Positions 37,064-47,009 of a stretch of DNA of 64,000 nucleotides are shown one piece after another. Position 1 is the stretch's first letter. Each line of letters begins with the position of its first letter. This DNA is from Collimonas pratensis. GTDB taxonomy: Bacteria; Pseudomonadota; Gammaproteobacteria; Burkholderiales; Burkholderiaceae_D. A program made the position numbers and the translations under genes. The notes under the pieces are model-generated. The model was not told where the DNA came from, ran no database searches, and saw nothing but the letters and a program-made list of their open reading frames with translations. Location of the stretch: assembly GCF_001584185.1 (NCBI RefSeq), contig NZ_CP013234.1:5084001-5148000 (forward strand), read 5' to 3'.

Positions 37064-38770
37064 TCAGGCAGCCTGCTTTTGCTCCGCTGGCTTTTCATCG
37101 CGCAATTCACGGCGCAAGATCTTGCCGACGTTAGTCTTCGGCAAATCGGTACGGAACTCGATGTACTTCGGGCGTTTGTAGCCGGTCAGCTGTTCGCGGC
37201 AGTAGGCCATCAATTGCTCCGCAGTCAGCGACGGATCCTTGCGCACCACGAAAATCTTCACGACTTCGCCGGCATGCTCGTCCGGCACGCCGACGCAGGC
37301 GCATTCCAGCACGCCAGGATGCTGCACCACCACGCCTTCGACTTCGTTCGGATAAACATTGAAGCCGGAGACCAGAATCATGTCTTTCTTGCGGTCGACA
37401 ATCTTGGTGTAGCCGCGCTCATCCATGACGCCGATATCGCCCGACTTGAAGAAGCCGTCTGCGGTCATGACCTTGGCGGTTTCATCGTCGCGGTTCCAGT
37501 AGCCGCGCATCACTTGCGGGCCGCGGATCGCGATTTCGCCTGGCTGTCCGAGCGGCACCGGCTGGCCGTTATCGTCCAGGATGGCAATCTCGGTCGACGG
37601 CAGCGGCAAGCCGATGGTGCCGCTGTATTCGGTGATCGTGCAAGGATTCGCGCTGGCGATCGGCGAAGTTTCGGACAAACCGTAACCTTCTATGATCGGG
37701 CAGCCGGTGACTTCCTTCCATTTATCGGCAACCGCTTTTTGCACCGCCATGCCGCCGCCGACGCACACCCGGTAGCCGGAGAAATCCAGCTTGGCAAAAT
37801 CGGGATGGTGCAACAGCGCGTTGTACAAGGTATTCACGGCCGGGAAAGTATTGATCTGGTATTTCGACATTTCCTTGATCAGGCCGGCGATGTCGCGCGG
37901 ATTCGGGATCAGCAGGTTCAGCGCGCCTTCGCGCATGCCCAGCAAGCCGCACACCGTCAGTGCAAAGATATGGTACAGCGGCAAGGCGCAGACAAACGCC
38001 AGCTGTTCGATCTTGGGGCCGCTGGCGAGGCCGGGCGAGAGCCAGGCTTCCGCCTGCAGCACATTGGCCACGACGTTGCGGTGCGTCAGGGTTGCGCCTT
38101 TGGAGACACCGGTGGTGCCGCCGGTATATTGCAGGAAGGCGACATCTTCCGGGCCCAGCGCGACTGCCTTCAGCTGCGTTGCCGCGCCTTGCGACAGCAC
38201 GCTGTTGAATGGCGTCGAGCCAGGCAAGGAAAAGCTTGGCACCATTTTCTTCACATGACGCACCACCAGGTTCACCAGCAAGCCCTTGACGCCCATCAGG
38301 TCGCCCATGCTGGCCACCACGATGTGCTTGATCTTGGTCCGCGCAACCACTTGCTGCAGGGTCGTGGCGAAATTTTCAAGGATGAAAATGGCTTCCGCGC
38401 CGGAATCGTTCAGCTGGTGTTCCAGCTCGCGCGGAGTGTACAGCGGATTGACGTTGACCACGATATAGCCGGCGCGCAGGATGGCGGCGATCGCCACCGG
38501 ATACTGCAGCACGTTAGGCATCATGATGGCTACGCGCGCGCCCTTTTGCAGACCCTTGGCCTGCAGCCAGGCGCCGACCTTGCGCGACAGCTGGTCAACT
38601 TCGTCATAGGTCAGGTATTTACCCATGCAGGCATAGGCATTGCGTGTCGCGTATTTCTGGAACGCTTCTTCCAGCAATTGCACCAGCGACTGGTATTGCG
38701 TGTAATCGATCTCAGTGGCGACGCCTTCAGGATACGATTTGAGCCAAAATTTATCCACGTATTTATCCAT
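37064..38770 (-). CDS. fadD: Long-chain fatty acid-CoA ligase
   Basis: A 568-residue acyl-adenylate enzyme activating fatty acids to acyl-CoA for beta-oxidation. The A3 motif YTGGTTGVSKGATLTH, A5 GYGLSETSP, the SGDIGVMDERGY-DRKKDMI segment and the C-terminal PKTNVGKILRREL with the catalytic Lys are all intact. Length matches FadD. It provides a useful contrast to the degenerate ligase domain of the next gene upstream. Confidence 0.95.
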   Translation of the reverse strand: MDKYVDKFWLKSYPEGVATEIDYTQYQSLVQLLEEAFQKYATRNAYACMGKYLTYDEVDQLSRKVGAWLQAKGLQKGARVAIMMPNVLQYPVAIAAILRAGYIVVNVNPLYTPRELEHQLNDSGAEAIFILENFATTLQQVVARTKIKHIVVASMGDLMGVKGLLVNLVVRHVKKMVPSFSLPGSTPFNSVLSQGAATQLKAVALGPEDVAFLQYTGGTTGVSKGATLTHRNVVANVLQAEAWLSPGLASGPKIEQLAFVCALPLYHIFALTVCGLLGMREGALNLLIPNPRDIAGLIKEMSKYQINTFPAVNTLYNALLHHPDFAKLDFSGYRVCVGGGMAVQKAVADKWKEVTGCPIIEGYGLSETSPIASANPCTITEYSGTIGLPLPSTEIAILDDNGQPVPLGQPGEIAIRGPQVMRGYWNRDDETAKVMTADGFFKSGDIGVMDERGYTKIVDRKKDMILVSGFNVYPNEVEGVVVQHPGVLECACVGVPDEHAGEVVKIFVVRKDPSLTAEQLMAYCREQLTGYKRPKYIEFRTDLPKTNVGKILRRELRDEKPAEQKQAA

Positions 38771-38868
38771 ACTCTGCCTTTAGTCTCTGATTGTTATAAA
38801 TGCATTCTTTTTGGCTTGTTTCACTTGAGATAAAAAAAACACGCCGATAGGGGGATGGTACAGGTCCG

Positions 38869-41472
38869 CTAAAAAAGCACGGTTGTATTTTTTTGTTCTA
38901 TCGCGATGCTATCGGGCAAAGCGTCGGCATGCAAGCGTTTTGACGCATATTTGAGCAAATCGTCGACACTGAGCTTCATGTTGTGATGCAACAAAACCTC
39001 TGCCCGCAAGTGCTTCACACCCTCTTCGTCCGGGCTCCATTTCACGTGCGCCACGGCGACTGCGGGATGCTCGAACAAGACTTCTTCGATCTGCCGCGGG
39101 AACACCCGCTGGCCGCCCCTTACCAACATATTACTCTTGCGGTCGATGATGGAGACAAAACCGTCTTCATCGATGCTGGCAACGTCGCCGGTGGCCAGCC
39201 AGCCCTCATGCAAACGCTCCTTGCTTATTTTTTTGGCAATCAAATTCAGCGGAGTGGCGCCGTGTCCCGCACCATCGGCATGGCCCTGATCGTAGCCGGC
39301 GAACAGCTGCGGCCCGCGCACCCAGAGTTCGCCCAGGGTATCGCTGGGCAGCGGCTCGCCGCTATCCAGATCGACCACTTTCACTTCCGTGTCCGGCAGC
39401 GGCACGCCGACTACGCCCGGGTTGCGGCGCGCCGAGAGCGGCATCGCCAGCACCGCCGGCGAAGCTTCGGTCAAGCCATAAGCTTCGACCAGGCGGCCGC
39501 GCGTCAGTTTTTCAAATTCCTCGCGCACTTCCTGCGCCAGCGGCGAACCGCTGACCGCGCACACCCGTATCGACGCCAGGCCGTAGCGCCGCACGCCAGG
39601 CGTGTGCGCCAGCTCGCGCACCATGCGCGGCGTGGTCGGGAAATAGGTCGGACGCATTTTCTTCACGGTCTTCAGCAAAGGTTCCAGCTCGGCCCCCGGC
39701 AACAGGATCAAGGTAGCGCCCAGATAGACGCCCAAGTGCAAAACGCCGGTCAGGCCGTAGGCGCTGGACAAGGGTTGCTGCGCCAGGAAGCGTTCGTCGC
39801 CTGGCCGCGATTCCGGCAGCCAGTGACGCAGCTGCAAGGCATTCGCCGCCAGATTGCGGTGCGACAGCGCCACCGGCAGCGGCGTGCCGCTGGCGCCATA
39901 GGTGTACACCACCACTGCGATATCGTTGACGTCTTGCACCAGCTCGGTCGGATAGACCGTGCCGCGCCCCAGCACCTGCTTGAATTTCAGATAGCGACGC
40001 TCATGCTTGCGATGCTGCTTGTCTTGCCGGAACCATGGCAGCCAGTGGCCTTCCTGGACATGGTGCAAGGCCACGAACTTGAGCTTTTCGCGCCAGCCCA
40101 TGTGATCGATCATCGAAGCGAAAATCACGCGCCGCAAGCCGGCGGCGCGACGATCGCTTTGCAAGATGTCGCGCAATTCGTCGTAGCGGTTGGTGGTGGT
40201 CACCAGCATCACCGCGCCGGCGTCGGCTATCCGCGTCAGCAAGATTTCTGCGGGCGTGGCGGCATCGCTCAGCACCGCCACCGCACCGGCTTTCAAGATA
40301 CCGAAATAGGCAATCACCAGGGACGGGATATTCGGCATGGCCAGCAAGATGCGCTCGCCCGGCTTGATGCGCATTTCGATCAGGCCATTGGCAAAGCGGT
40401 TGGCCTGCCGGTCCAGCTCACGCCAGCCGATCTTGCCGCCGCGGTAAGACAAGGCGGTGGTCTTGGCAAAGCGCCTGGCGGTCGCCTCCAGCAAGCGCGG
40501 TAAAGCCACGGTCGGCAGCTTGATGCGGTAAGGCGTACGGGCATCGTAGAATTTCAGCCATGGCCGCTCACTCTCCAGCTGCTTGCGCGCGGCGCGCCGC
40601 TCCGCCTTTTGCCGCAGGCGGCGTTCGGCCTGCTCGGCCGGATCGGATTGCATCTGCAGGAAGCGTTCGATGGCGCGGTTGACAGCATCCGGCCGCTCTA
40701 CCATCACCTGATGTGCGGAAACCGGCACCACCAGTTCTTCGGCGTCGGGAATCAGGCTGGCGACCTCTTTATACGCCGTTTCATCAAACAGGATATCGCG
40801 GTGGCCGAGAATCACCAGCACCGGCACCTTGATCGCGCGCAGGTATTCACGGCCATCCCATGGCAGCAAGGCATTCTTGTTTTGCAGGTAGACCACATGC
40901 GGTGGCGGATAAATACGGGCGGCGGTGATGCCGAAATACGGCATCACTTTGCGCACCATGCCGAAAATCGGCGGCGGCATGCGCAACAAGGTGCGGCCGG
41001 CCCAGCGCAAGCGAAAACGTGCGGCCGAGGCGATCATGATCAAGGCCGACACGCGTTCTGGAAACTGCTTGAGGAAATAGGAAGACAGTGCGCCGCCGAA
41101 CGAATGGCAGACCAGGATAAATTGCGGCGGCACTTCCAGCAGCTCTAGCGCGGCGGCGATGTCGGCAACCAGTTCCGGCACATCGTAACGGGCGCCGTCG
41201 GCCTCGGTCGGGGCGTCGGTGTAGCCGTGGCCGCGCAGGTCGAGCGCGATCACGCGGTAGTCGGCCTGAAACTGTTCCAGCTGGTATTCCCAATAGGCGG
41301 CGCGGCCGCCGAAACCGTGGATGAAGACCATGGTCGGCTGCTGGTTCCTGGCGCCGCGGCCATATTCCGGACCGGCATCGACCACGCTCATTTCAAGCGC
41401 GGCGCCGCCGTCGCGCCCCAGGCGGCCAGGCAGTTTCAGGGTGCTGCGATGCAGGTCGGTATTGAAGGTCAT
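38869..41472 (-). CDS. Alpha/beta-hydrolase fused to degenerate acyl-adenylate ligase
   Basis: An 867-residue two-domain protein. Residues about 15-275 are an alpha/beta-hydrolase with intact triad: S124 (CHSFGG), D226 (GHRDILFD), H254 (VSAHQV), and oxyanion HGFGG. A basic linker (about 275-305) leads to an ANL ligase fold (about 315-867) with EAYGLTEASP and GELWVRGPQ. Its A3 loop is YTYGASGTPLP at 523-533, so the invariant Lys is Leu, and the protein ends without the usual GK catalytic Lys. The hydrolase should work; ligase activity is doubtful, while binding of an acyl or adenylate ligand may remain. The neighbouring fadD suggests lipid metabolism. Confidence 0.85.
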   Translation of the reverse strand: MTFNTDLHRSTLKLPGRLGRDGGAALEMSVVDAGPEYGRGARNQQPTMVFIHGFGGRAAYWEYQLEQFQADYRVIALDLRGHGYTDAPTEADGARYDVPELVADIAAALELLEVPPQFILVCHSFGGALSSYFLKQFPERVSALIMIASAARFRLRWAGRTLLRMPPPIFGMVRKVMPYFGITAARIYPPPHVVYLQNKNALLPWDGREYLRAIKVPVLVILGHRDILFDETAYKEVASLIPDAEELVVPVSAHQVMVERPDAVNRAIERFLQMQSDPAEQAERRLRQKAERRAARKQLESERPWLKFYDARTPYRIKLPTVALPRLLEATARRFAKTTALSYRGGKIGWRELDRQANRFANGLIEMRIKPGERILLAMPNIPSLVIAYFGILKAGAVAVLSDAATPAEILLTRIADAGAVMLVTTTNRYDELRDILQSDRRAAGLRRVIFASMIDHMGWREKLKFVALHHVQEGHWLPWFRQDKQHRKHERRYLKFKQVLGRGTVYPTELVQDVNDIAVVVYTYGASGTPLPVALSHRNLAANALQLRHWLPESRPGDERFLAQQPLSSAYGLTGVLHLGVYLGATLILLPGAELEPLLKTVKKMRPTYFPTTPRMVRELAHTPGVRRYGLASIRVCAVSGSPLAQEVREEFEKLTRGRLVEAYGLTEASPAVLAMPLSARRNPGVVGVPLPDTEVKVVDLDSGEPLPSDTLGELWVRGPQLFAGYDQGHADGAGHGATPLNLIAKKISKERLHEGWLATGDVASIDEDGFVSIIDRKSNMLVRGGQRVFPRQIEEVLFEHPAVAVAHVKWSPDEEGVKHLRAEVLLHHNMKLSVDDLLKYASKRLHADALPDSIAIEQKNTTVLF

Positions 41473-41520
41473 CTTGTCATTGTAACCAATTGCCTTAGGT
41501 AATACGACTGCATGTGATCG

Positions 41521-42573
41521 CTAAGGAATCGCGCCTTTTGCCAGCTCGTCCAACTGGCGATGCCGTTCTTCTTTACTGAGCGCCGCCAGCCTGGCGACCG
41601 CGGCATAAAACTTCGGCAAGGTCTGCTGCTGCGCCAGCAAAGCCTTGAAGCCCGGTACCAGATCGTAATAGGTCGCCACCAGCGCCAGATGCGCATTCGA
41701 CAGCGGCTCGGCAAACCAGCGGTCATAGCCTGTGTAACCGCCCCAGCTGGCCTTGAGCCGTTGATAATCTTCCTGCAAGGCGACAAAGATCTCGGCCTTT
41801 TTCTGCAATTTTTGTGCATCACTGAGATCGCTGGCGTAGTTACTTGCCAGCTGTTCACGATACTTCAGCAGCAGCGCCAGGAATTCTTGTTTACGTCCTT
41901 CAAACTGGACATAGGCAGCGCGCATCTTCGGGTCGCCGGCCGCCTGCAGCCAGCGCTCGACACCGGCTTGCTCGACGGTGGTGGCGTAAGATTCATTGAA
42001 CTGGGTATCGTCCTTGGCATACACGGTCTGGTGCGCCAGTTCATGGAAAATCAGCCGCGCCAGTTCGCCGTCGGGGTATTTGATGAAGGTCGACAGCAAC
42101 GGATCGTTAAACCAGCCCAGCGTCGAATAGGCAGGCACGCCGCTGACCTGGACGTCATAACCTTGCTGCCGCATCTCGGCGGCAAATTTCTGCGCCGCCT
42201 CCTTGCTGAAGTAACCGCGGTAATTCACGCAGCCGGCGATCGGGAAACACCATTGCTTGGGTTCCAGCGACAGCGCCGGCGCCGCCACCACGTTCCACAG
42301 CGCGAAGGGACGTTGCAGGTCAGCGTACTCGGTGTAGCTGCGGTTGTCCGGCAAACCGAGGTCGGTCACCGCAAAGCGGCGCATCTGCTTGGTGCTCTTC
42401 AGTTTTGCCTTGAGGCCGGCATCGGCGTGCGGATCGGCCAGCCAGTCGTCAATCGGATGGGCGCGGTCGAGCAGCGTGAACTGGCCGTTGGCGGCTTGTC
42501 CGTAATAGGCCAGCTGGGCGCATCCCGACACCAGCACCAAGGCAAGCAGCGGCAGCAGCCGGCGCGTTCTCAT
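41521..42573 (-). CDS. Putative lipoprotein aminopeptidase (DUF2265-like zincin)
   Basis: A 350-residue protein with a lipoprotein signal (LVSGC lipobox, Cys18) and a zinc metallopeptidase motif HELAHQ in LIFHELAHQTVYAK, followed by an NESYAT Glu segment. It matches a family annotated as predicted aminopeptidase (PF10023). It should sit at the periplasmic face of a membrane. Its start overlaps the upstream oxidoreductase stop by 4 bases, so the two genes are probably coupled, though no functional link is obvious. Confidence 0.88.
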   Translation of the reverse strand: MRTRRLLPLLALVLVSGCAQLAYYGQAANGQFTLLDRAHPIDDWLADPHADAGLKAKLKSTKQMRRFAVTDLGLPDNRSYTEYADLQRPFALWNVVAAPALSLEPKQWCFPIAGCVNYRGYFSKEAAQKFAAEMRQQGYDVQVSGVPAYSTLGWFNDPLLSTFIKYPDGELARLIFHELAHQTVYAKDDTQFNESYATTVEQAGVERWLQAAGDPKMRAAYVQFEGRKQEFLALLLKYREQLASNYASDLSDAQKLQKKAEIFVALQEDYQRLKASWGGYTGYDRWFAEPLSNAHLALVATYYDLVPGFKALLAQQQTLPKFYAAVARLAALSKEERHRQLDELAKGAIP

Positions 42574-44687
42574 GCGTTGGCGCTAATCCCGTTGACGTCG
42601 CCGGTCTGCGCTTTTTCCACTTCCACCAGGACATCGTAGAAGGTCGGCGCGCGCCCCATGTCGGTCAGGCGCTGGCTTGTCACCTCATTGGCGTTCTTGC
42701 CGTCGCTCGCCATTTTTTTCCACCAGATCGACAGCCCTACCACCAGGCCGGTCCGCGCCTTGTCGGTCACTCTCACTCGGGCGTTGAAGCTGCCGCGGTC
42801 GTTGAAGATGCGCACCATATCGCCGGTGGCCAGGCCACGCTGCGCGGCGTCGGCAGGATGCATGTCGAGATGCGGCTCGCCTTCGGTGTCGCGCAAGCTT
42901 TTGACATTGACGAAGCTGGAGTTGAGGAAATTGCGCGCCGGCGGCGAGATCATCCCCAACGGATACTTCTTGGCCAGTGCCGGATTGCTGGCACGCGACT
43001 CGTACGGTGCGATATATGCGGGTAGAGGATCGAGGCCGTCTGCCAGCATTTGCGCGCTGTAGAATTCGCATTTTCCCGAAGGCGTCGGAAAGCCGCCGTC
43101 GGCGAACGGCGCGTCCGGCGTGTTGAGCTTTTGCCAGCCGTTACGCTTGAGCGTATCCCAGTCAAAATGGACAGCGCGTACATTCCTGCGGTCAAACGCT
43201 TGCGCGGCGATTTCATCGTCGCTCTCGCGGAAGCAGACATCGTCGAATCCCATGCGCGCCGCCAGCAGGCGGAAAATCTCGGTATTCGGCTTGGCTTCGC
43301 CGAGCGGTGCAATCGCTGCGTTGTTCGCCAGCATGTACAGGTGGCCGTAGGCAGAATGGGCGTCAACGTGTTCCAACTGGGTAGTTGCCGGCAACACGAT
43401 GTCGGCGTAGTCGGCGGTATCGGTCTGGAAATGTTCCAGCACTACGGTAAACAGGTCTTCGCGCGCAAAGCCGCGGGCGACCGCACCAGACTCCGGCGCC
43501 ACCGCGACTGGATTCGAGTTATACACGATCAGCGCCTCGATCTTGGGGCCGAACTCAGGCGAGGCTTCGCGCAGCAAATCATCACCGATAGTGCTCATGT
43601 TGATGGTGCGCGGCGCCACGCCTTGCTTGACCAGGAAATCGGGACGTTGCAAAGCTTGGTTATTCTTTGGAAAACTGTCTGAAGCCGAGAGCTGGGTGCC
43701 GCCCGCAGCATGGCGCCAGGCGCCGACCAGCGCCGGCAGGCAGGTGATATTGCGCACCGCCATGCCGCCGCCGCGGACGCGCTGCAAGCCGTAGTTGATG
43801 CGGATCGCCGCGCCCTCGCCACGCAGGGCTGCGCCGCCATAGGCGCGCGCCAGTTCAGTCACTTCTTCGGCGCTGATGCCGCACACTTCCGCGGTCTTTT
43901 GCGGTGTCCATTCCAGTACCTGCTGTTTGAGTTGTTCAAAGCCCAGCGTGTGGCGCGCGATGTAATCGTGGTCCAGCAAGTCTTCAGCAATCAGCACGTG
44001 CATCATGCCCAGCGCCAGCGCCGCATCGGTGCCCGGCAGCAGCGCAATATGCTGATGGCATTTGTCGGCGGTCAGGGAGCGGTAGGGATCGATGGCGATC
44101 AGCTTGGCGCCGTTGCGCTTGGCTTCCTGCGCACGCATCCAGAAATGCAGATTGGAGGCGATCGGGTTGCCGCCCCAGATCAGGATCAGCTTGGCGTTCT
44201 GGAATTGCTCAAGATCGGTACCGATCTTGGCGCCCACGGTGTATTTGTAGCCGGTGCCGCCGGCGGAAGCGCAGATGGTGCGGTCCAGCAACGAGGCGCC
44301 GATACGGTTGAAGAACCGCATCGACATCGATTCGCCCTGCACCAGGCCCATGGTGCCGGCGTAGCTGTAAGGCAGGATGGCTTGCGGATTACGCGCGGCA
44401 ATCTGGCCGAGCCGCTCGGCGATCGTAGCGATTGCTTCATCCCAGCTGATTTGCACGAACTTGCCTTCGCCCTTGTTGCCGACCCGTTTAAGCGGGTGCA
44501 GCAGGCGGTCCTTGTGATAGGTCCGTTCGGTGTAGCGCGACACCTTTGTGCAGAGCACGCCGGCCGTGGTCGGATGGTCAGGATCGCCGCGGACTTCGGT
44601 GGCGACGCCGTCGGTCACCGTCACCAGCAGTGCGCAAGTATCGGGACAATCATGCGGGCAGGCGGCACGAACGATGGAAGTAGTCAT
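42570..44687 (-). CDS. Molybdopterin-dependent oxidoreductase, 4Fe-4S
   Basis: About 705 residues; a DMSO-reductase superfamily catalytic subunit (COG0243). Four cysteines bind an N-terminal 4Fe-4S cluster: C10, C14, C18, C46. Mo-bisMGD binding is indicated by WGGNPIASN, PGTDAALALGM and the C-terminal DMHPADA-RGLATGD-RIFNDRG region; CASAGGTGY may supply a Cys molybdenum ligand. No Tat signal is seen, so it is likely cytoplasmic. ATG at 44687 begins the conserved region; an in-frame TTG lies at 44714. Substrate not determinable; no redox-partner subunit adjacent. Confidence 0.87.
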   Translation of the reverse strand: MTTSIVRAACPHDCPDTCALLVTVTDGVATEVRGDPDHPTTAGVLCTKVSRYTERTYHKDRLLHPLKRVGNKGEGKFVQISWDEAIATIAERLGQIAARNPQAILPYSYAGTMGLVQGESMSMRFFNRIGASLLDRTICASAGGTGYKYTVGAKIGTDLEQFQNAKLILIWGGNPIASNLHFWMRAQEAKRNGAKLIAIDPYRSLTADKCHQHIALLPGTDAALALGMMHVLIAEDLLDHDYIARHTLGFEQLKQQVLEWTPQKTAEVCGISAEEVTELARAYGGAALRGEGAAIRINYGLQRVRGGGMAVRNITCLPALVGAWRHAAGGTQLSASDSFPKNNQALQRPDFLVKQGVAPRTINMSTIGDDLLREASPEFGPKIEALIVYNSNPVAVAPESGAVARGFAREDLFTVVLEHFQTDTADYADIVLPATTQLEHVDAHSAYGHLYMLANNAAIAPLGEAKPNTEIFRLLAARMGFDDVCFRESDDEIAAQAFDRRNVRAVHFDWDTLKRNGWQKLNTPDAPFADGGFPTPSGKCEFYSAQMLADGLDPLPAYIAPYESRASNPALAKKYPLGMISPPARNFLNSSFVNVKSLRDTEGEPHLDMHPADAAQRGLATGDMVRIFNDRGSFNARVRVTDKARTGLVVGLSIWWKKMASDGKNANEVTSQRLTDMGRAPTFYDVLVEVEKAQTGDVNGISANA

Positions 44688-44751
44688 AATGTCATCAAAA
44701 CCAGGGTGCTTCAATACGCTACTTTAGCAAAATCCAGCCGTATACGATTTT

Positions 44752-45948
44752 CTATTTACCGGCTGGCAGCTGCATGCCAGGATCCATCAAGCGCAGCATG
44801 AATGCCTCGCACTGCGCCACCTGCTCCAGCGCCACAAATTCGTTCGGCCGGTGCGCCTGCTCAATGCTGCCCGGGCCGCACACCACGGTAGGAATGCCGG
44901 CGCGCTGGAACAGGCCGGCTTCAGTACCGTAGGAAACCGATCCATGCGATTTATTGCGCGCCAGCGCCTTCGCCAGTTGCACCACGTCGTCGCTTTCCTG
45001 CATGTTGAGGCCAGGCGCGGACGCCAGCCATTCAAAATCGATGGCGGCGTTCGGCTCCACCTTGCGCATTTCCGGCAGCAGGGTCGCGGCGAAATCCTGG
45101 ATTTCCTGGTACAGCCGTTCGACATCGATGCCCGGCATGGTGCGCGCCTCGAATTCAAACCTGCAATCCTTCGGCACGATGTTGGCCGCCAGGCCGCCAT
45201 GGATCAGCCCGGTCTGCATGGTGGTGTAGGGTACGGTAAAGCCATAGTCGCGCGTCTCCAGCTGGGCGAAGCGGTCCGCCATCTGGCGGATGTAGACGAT
45301 CACGCGTGCTGCATATTCGATGGAATTGACGCCCATGGTGGTGTAGCTGGAATGCGCTTCGCGGCCGCGTACGCAGCAGCGGAAACGGTGCGTGCCCTTG
45401 TGCGCGATGATCGGCTGCATCGAGGTCGGCTCGCCGACGATGCAGGCCGCCGGCCGCAATCCCAGTTCCTGCAGGTCCTTGATCAATCCTTGCACACCGA
45501 TGCAGCCCACTTCTTCGTCATACGAGAAGGCAAAGTGCAAGGGCGCATCCATCCTGGCCGCCAGGAACTGCGGCGTCAGCGCCAAGGCAGTAGCGATATA
45601 GCTCTTCATGTCGGCCGAGCCGCGGCCATACAGCAAGCCATCTTTGATGGTGGCCTTGAACGGATCGCTGTCCCAGGCCTGGCCTTCCACCGGCACCACG
45701 TCGGTATGGCCGGACAGGATCAGGCCGGGCTTGGGGCCTGCGCCGAGCGTGGCAAACAGATTGGCCTTCTTGCCGCTGGCATCGTAGGTCAGGCGCGACT
45801 TGACGCCGAAGCCGGCCAGGTAATCACGGGTCCATTCGATCAATCCCAGGTTGGAATCGCGCGATACGGTCGGGAACGCGATCAAGCGTTCTATCATTGC
45901 CATGACGTCGGCGGAAGGTGTCAGTGCTGGAGTGTGCGGAGTGTTCAT
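44752..45948 (-). CDS. argE: Acetylornithine deacetylase (M20 family)
   Basis: A 398-residue zinc-dependent M20 deacylase. Metal residues H81/D83 (SGHTDVV), D113 (GRGSADMK) and E145/E146 (SYDEEVG) are present. ArgE removes acetate from N-acetylornithine in arginine synthesis. It lies 26 bp downstream of dppF on the same strand, so an alternative role on imported N-acylated amino acids or peptides is possible. AGGA precedes the ATG. Confidence 0.9.
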   Translation of the reverse strand: MNTPHTPALTPSADVMAMIERLIAFPTVSRDSNLGLIEWTRDYLAGFGVKSRLTYDASGKKANLFATLGAGPKPGLILSGHTDVVPVEGQAWDSDPFKATIKDGLLYGRGSADMKSYIATALALTPQFLAARMDAPLHFAFSYDEEVGCIGVQGLIKDLQELGLRPAACIVGEPTSMQPIIAHKGTHRFRCCVRGREAHSSYTTMGVNSIEYAARVIVYIRQMADRFAQLETRDYGFTVPYTTMQTGLIHGGLAANIVPKDCRFEFEARTMPGIDVERLYQEIQDFAATLLPEMRKVEPNAAIDFEWLASAPGLNMQESDDVVQLAKALARNKSHGSVSYGTEAGLFQRAGIPTVVCGPGSIEQAHRPNEFVALEQVAQCEAFMLRLMDPGMQLPAGK

Positions 45949-45974
45949 GATTGGTCCTGTATTTGTCCGGTAAG

Positions 45975-47009
45975 CTAGCCGTCGTTCAGATGGCAGGCCG
46001 AAAAATGGTTGCTGCTGATTTCTTTCAATGCCGGCTTTTCTTCCTTGCAGCGCGGCATCGCATGCGGGCAGCGCGGATGGAAATGGCAGCCGGCGGGTGG
46101 CTGCAGCGGCGACGGGATTTCCCCCTTCACCGCAAAGAATTCGGTTCTCCTGACTTCTAGCTTGGGCGCCGACGCCAGCAAAGCCTGGGTATAAGGATGG
46201 TTCGCGCGGGAGAAGATGACATCGGCCGCCGCCGATTCAACTATACGCCCAAGATACATGATCAGTACCCGGTCCGACAAATGCCGCACCACGCCCAGAT
46301 CGTGGCTGATGAACAGATAAGTCAAGTCGAGCTCGTCGCGCAGCTTGATGAACAGGTTCAGCACCTGGGCCTGGATCGACACATCCAGCGCTGCCACCGC
46401 CTCGTCGCATACCAGGAATTCCGGCTTGACCGCCAGCGCGCGGGCGATACCGACCCGGGCCCGCTGGCCGCCGGAGAACTGATGCGGAAAACGGCGCAGC
46501 ATGCTGCCCTCCAGGCCGACTCTTTGCAGCAAGCTATCGACATATTCGCGCTGTTGCGCTGCGCTCACCATGCCATGCACCAGCGGCGCTTCGCCAACGA
46601 TATCCTGCACCCGCATGCGCGGATTCAGTGAGGCATAGGGATCCTGGAAAATCATCTGGATCGCCAGTTGCTTCTTGCGCCGTTCAGGCACACTGAGCTG
46701 TTCCAGCGACTCTCCTTTCCACAGGCGCGTGCCGGCGCTGAGGCTATGCAAGCCGACCGCCATCCGTCCCAGGGTCGACTTGCCGCAGCCGGATTCACCC
46801 ACCAGCCCGACTACCTCGCCGCGTGTGATGCTCAGGCTGACGTCATCCACCGCATGCACCACTTCCGACTGCATGCGGGCGCCAAACAGGTTGGCGATTT
46901 TCGCTGCGCTATCCAGCCCCTTGACGAACTGCTTTCTGACCGTCCGCATTTCCAGCAGCGGCGGCGAAGTCAAGATTGTTTCGGCCTGGCGATCTTCCAG
47001 CGTGCTCAT
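45975..47009 (-). CDS. dppF: Dipeptide/oligopeptide ABC transporter ATP-binding protein F
   Basis: A 344-residue ATPase: Walker A GESGCGKST, signature FSGGQRARVGIARAL, Walker B FLVCDEAVAALD, and the oligopeptide-type C-terminal cysteine block GCHFHPRCPHAMPRC. An N-terminal extension of about 35 residues precedes the nucleotide domain. Start overlaps the dppD stop by 4 bases. Confidence 0.94.
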   Translation of the reverse strand: MSTLEDRQAETILTSPPLLEMRTVRKQFVKGLDSAAKIANLFGARMQSEVVHAVDDVSLSITRGEVVGLVGESGCGKSTLGRMAVGLHSLSAGTRLWKGESLEQLSVPERRKKQLAIQMIFQDPYASLNPRMRVQDIVGEAPLVHGMVSAAQQREYVDSLLQRVGLEGSMLRRFPHQFSGGQRARVGIARALAVKPEFLVCDEAVAALDVSIQAQVLNLFIKLRDELDLTYLFISHDLGVVRHLSDRVLIMYLGRIVESAAADVIFSRANHPYTQALLASAPKLEVRRTEFFAVKGEIPSPLQPPAGCHFHPRCPHAMPRCKEEKPALKEISSNHFSACHLNDG

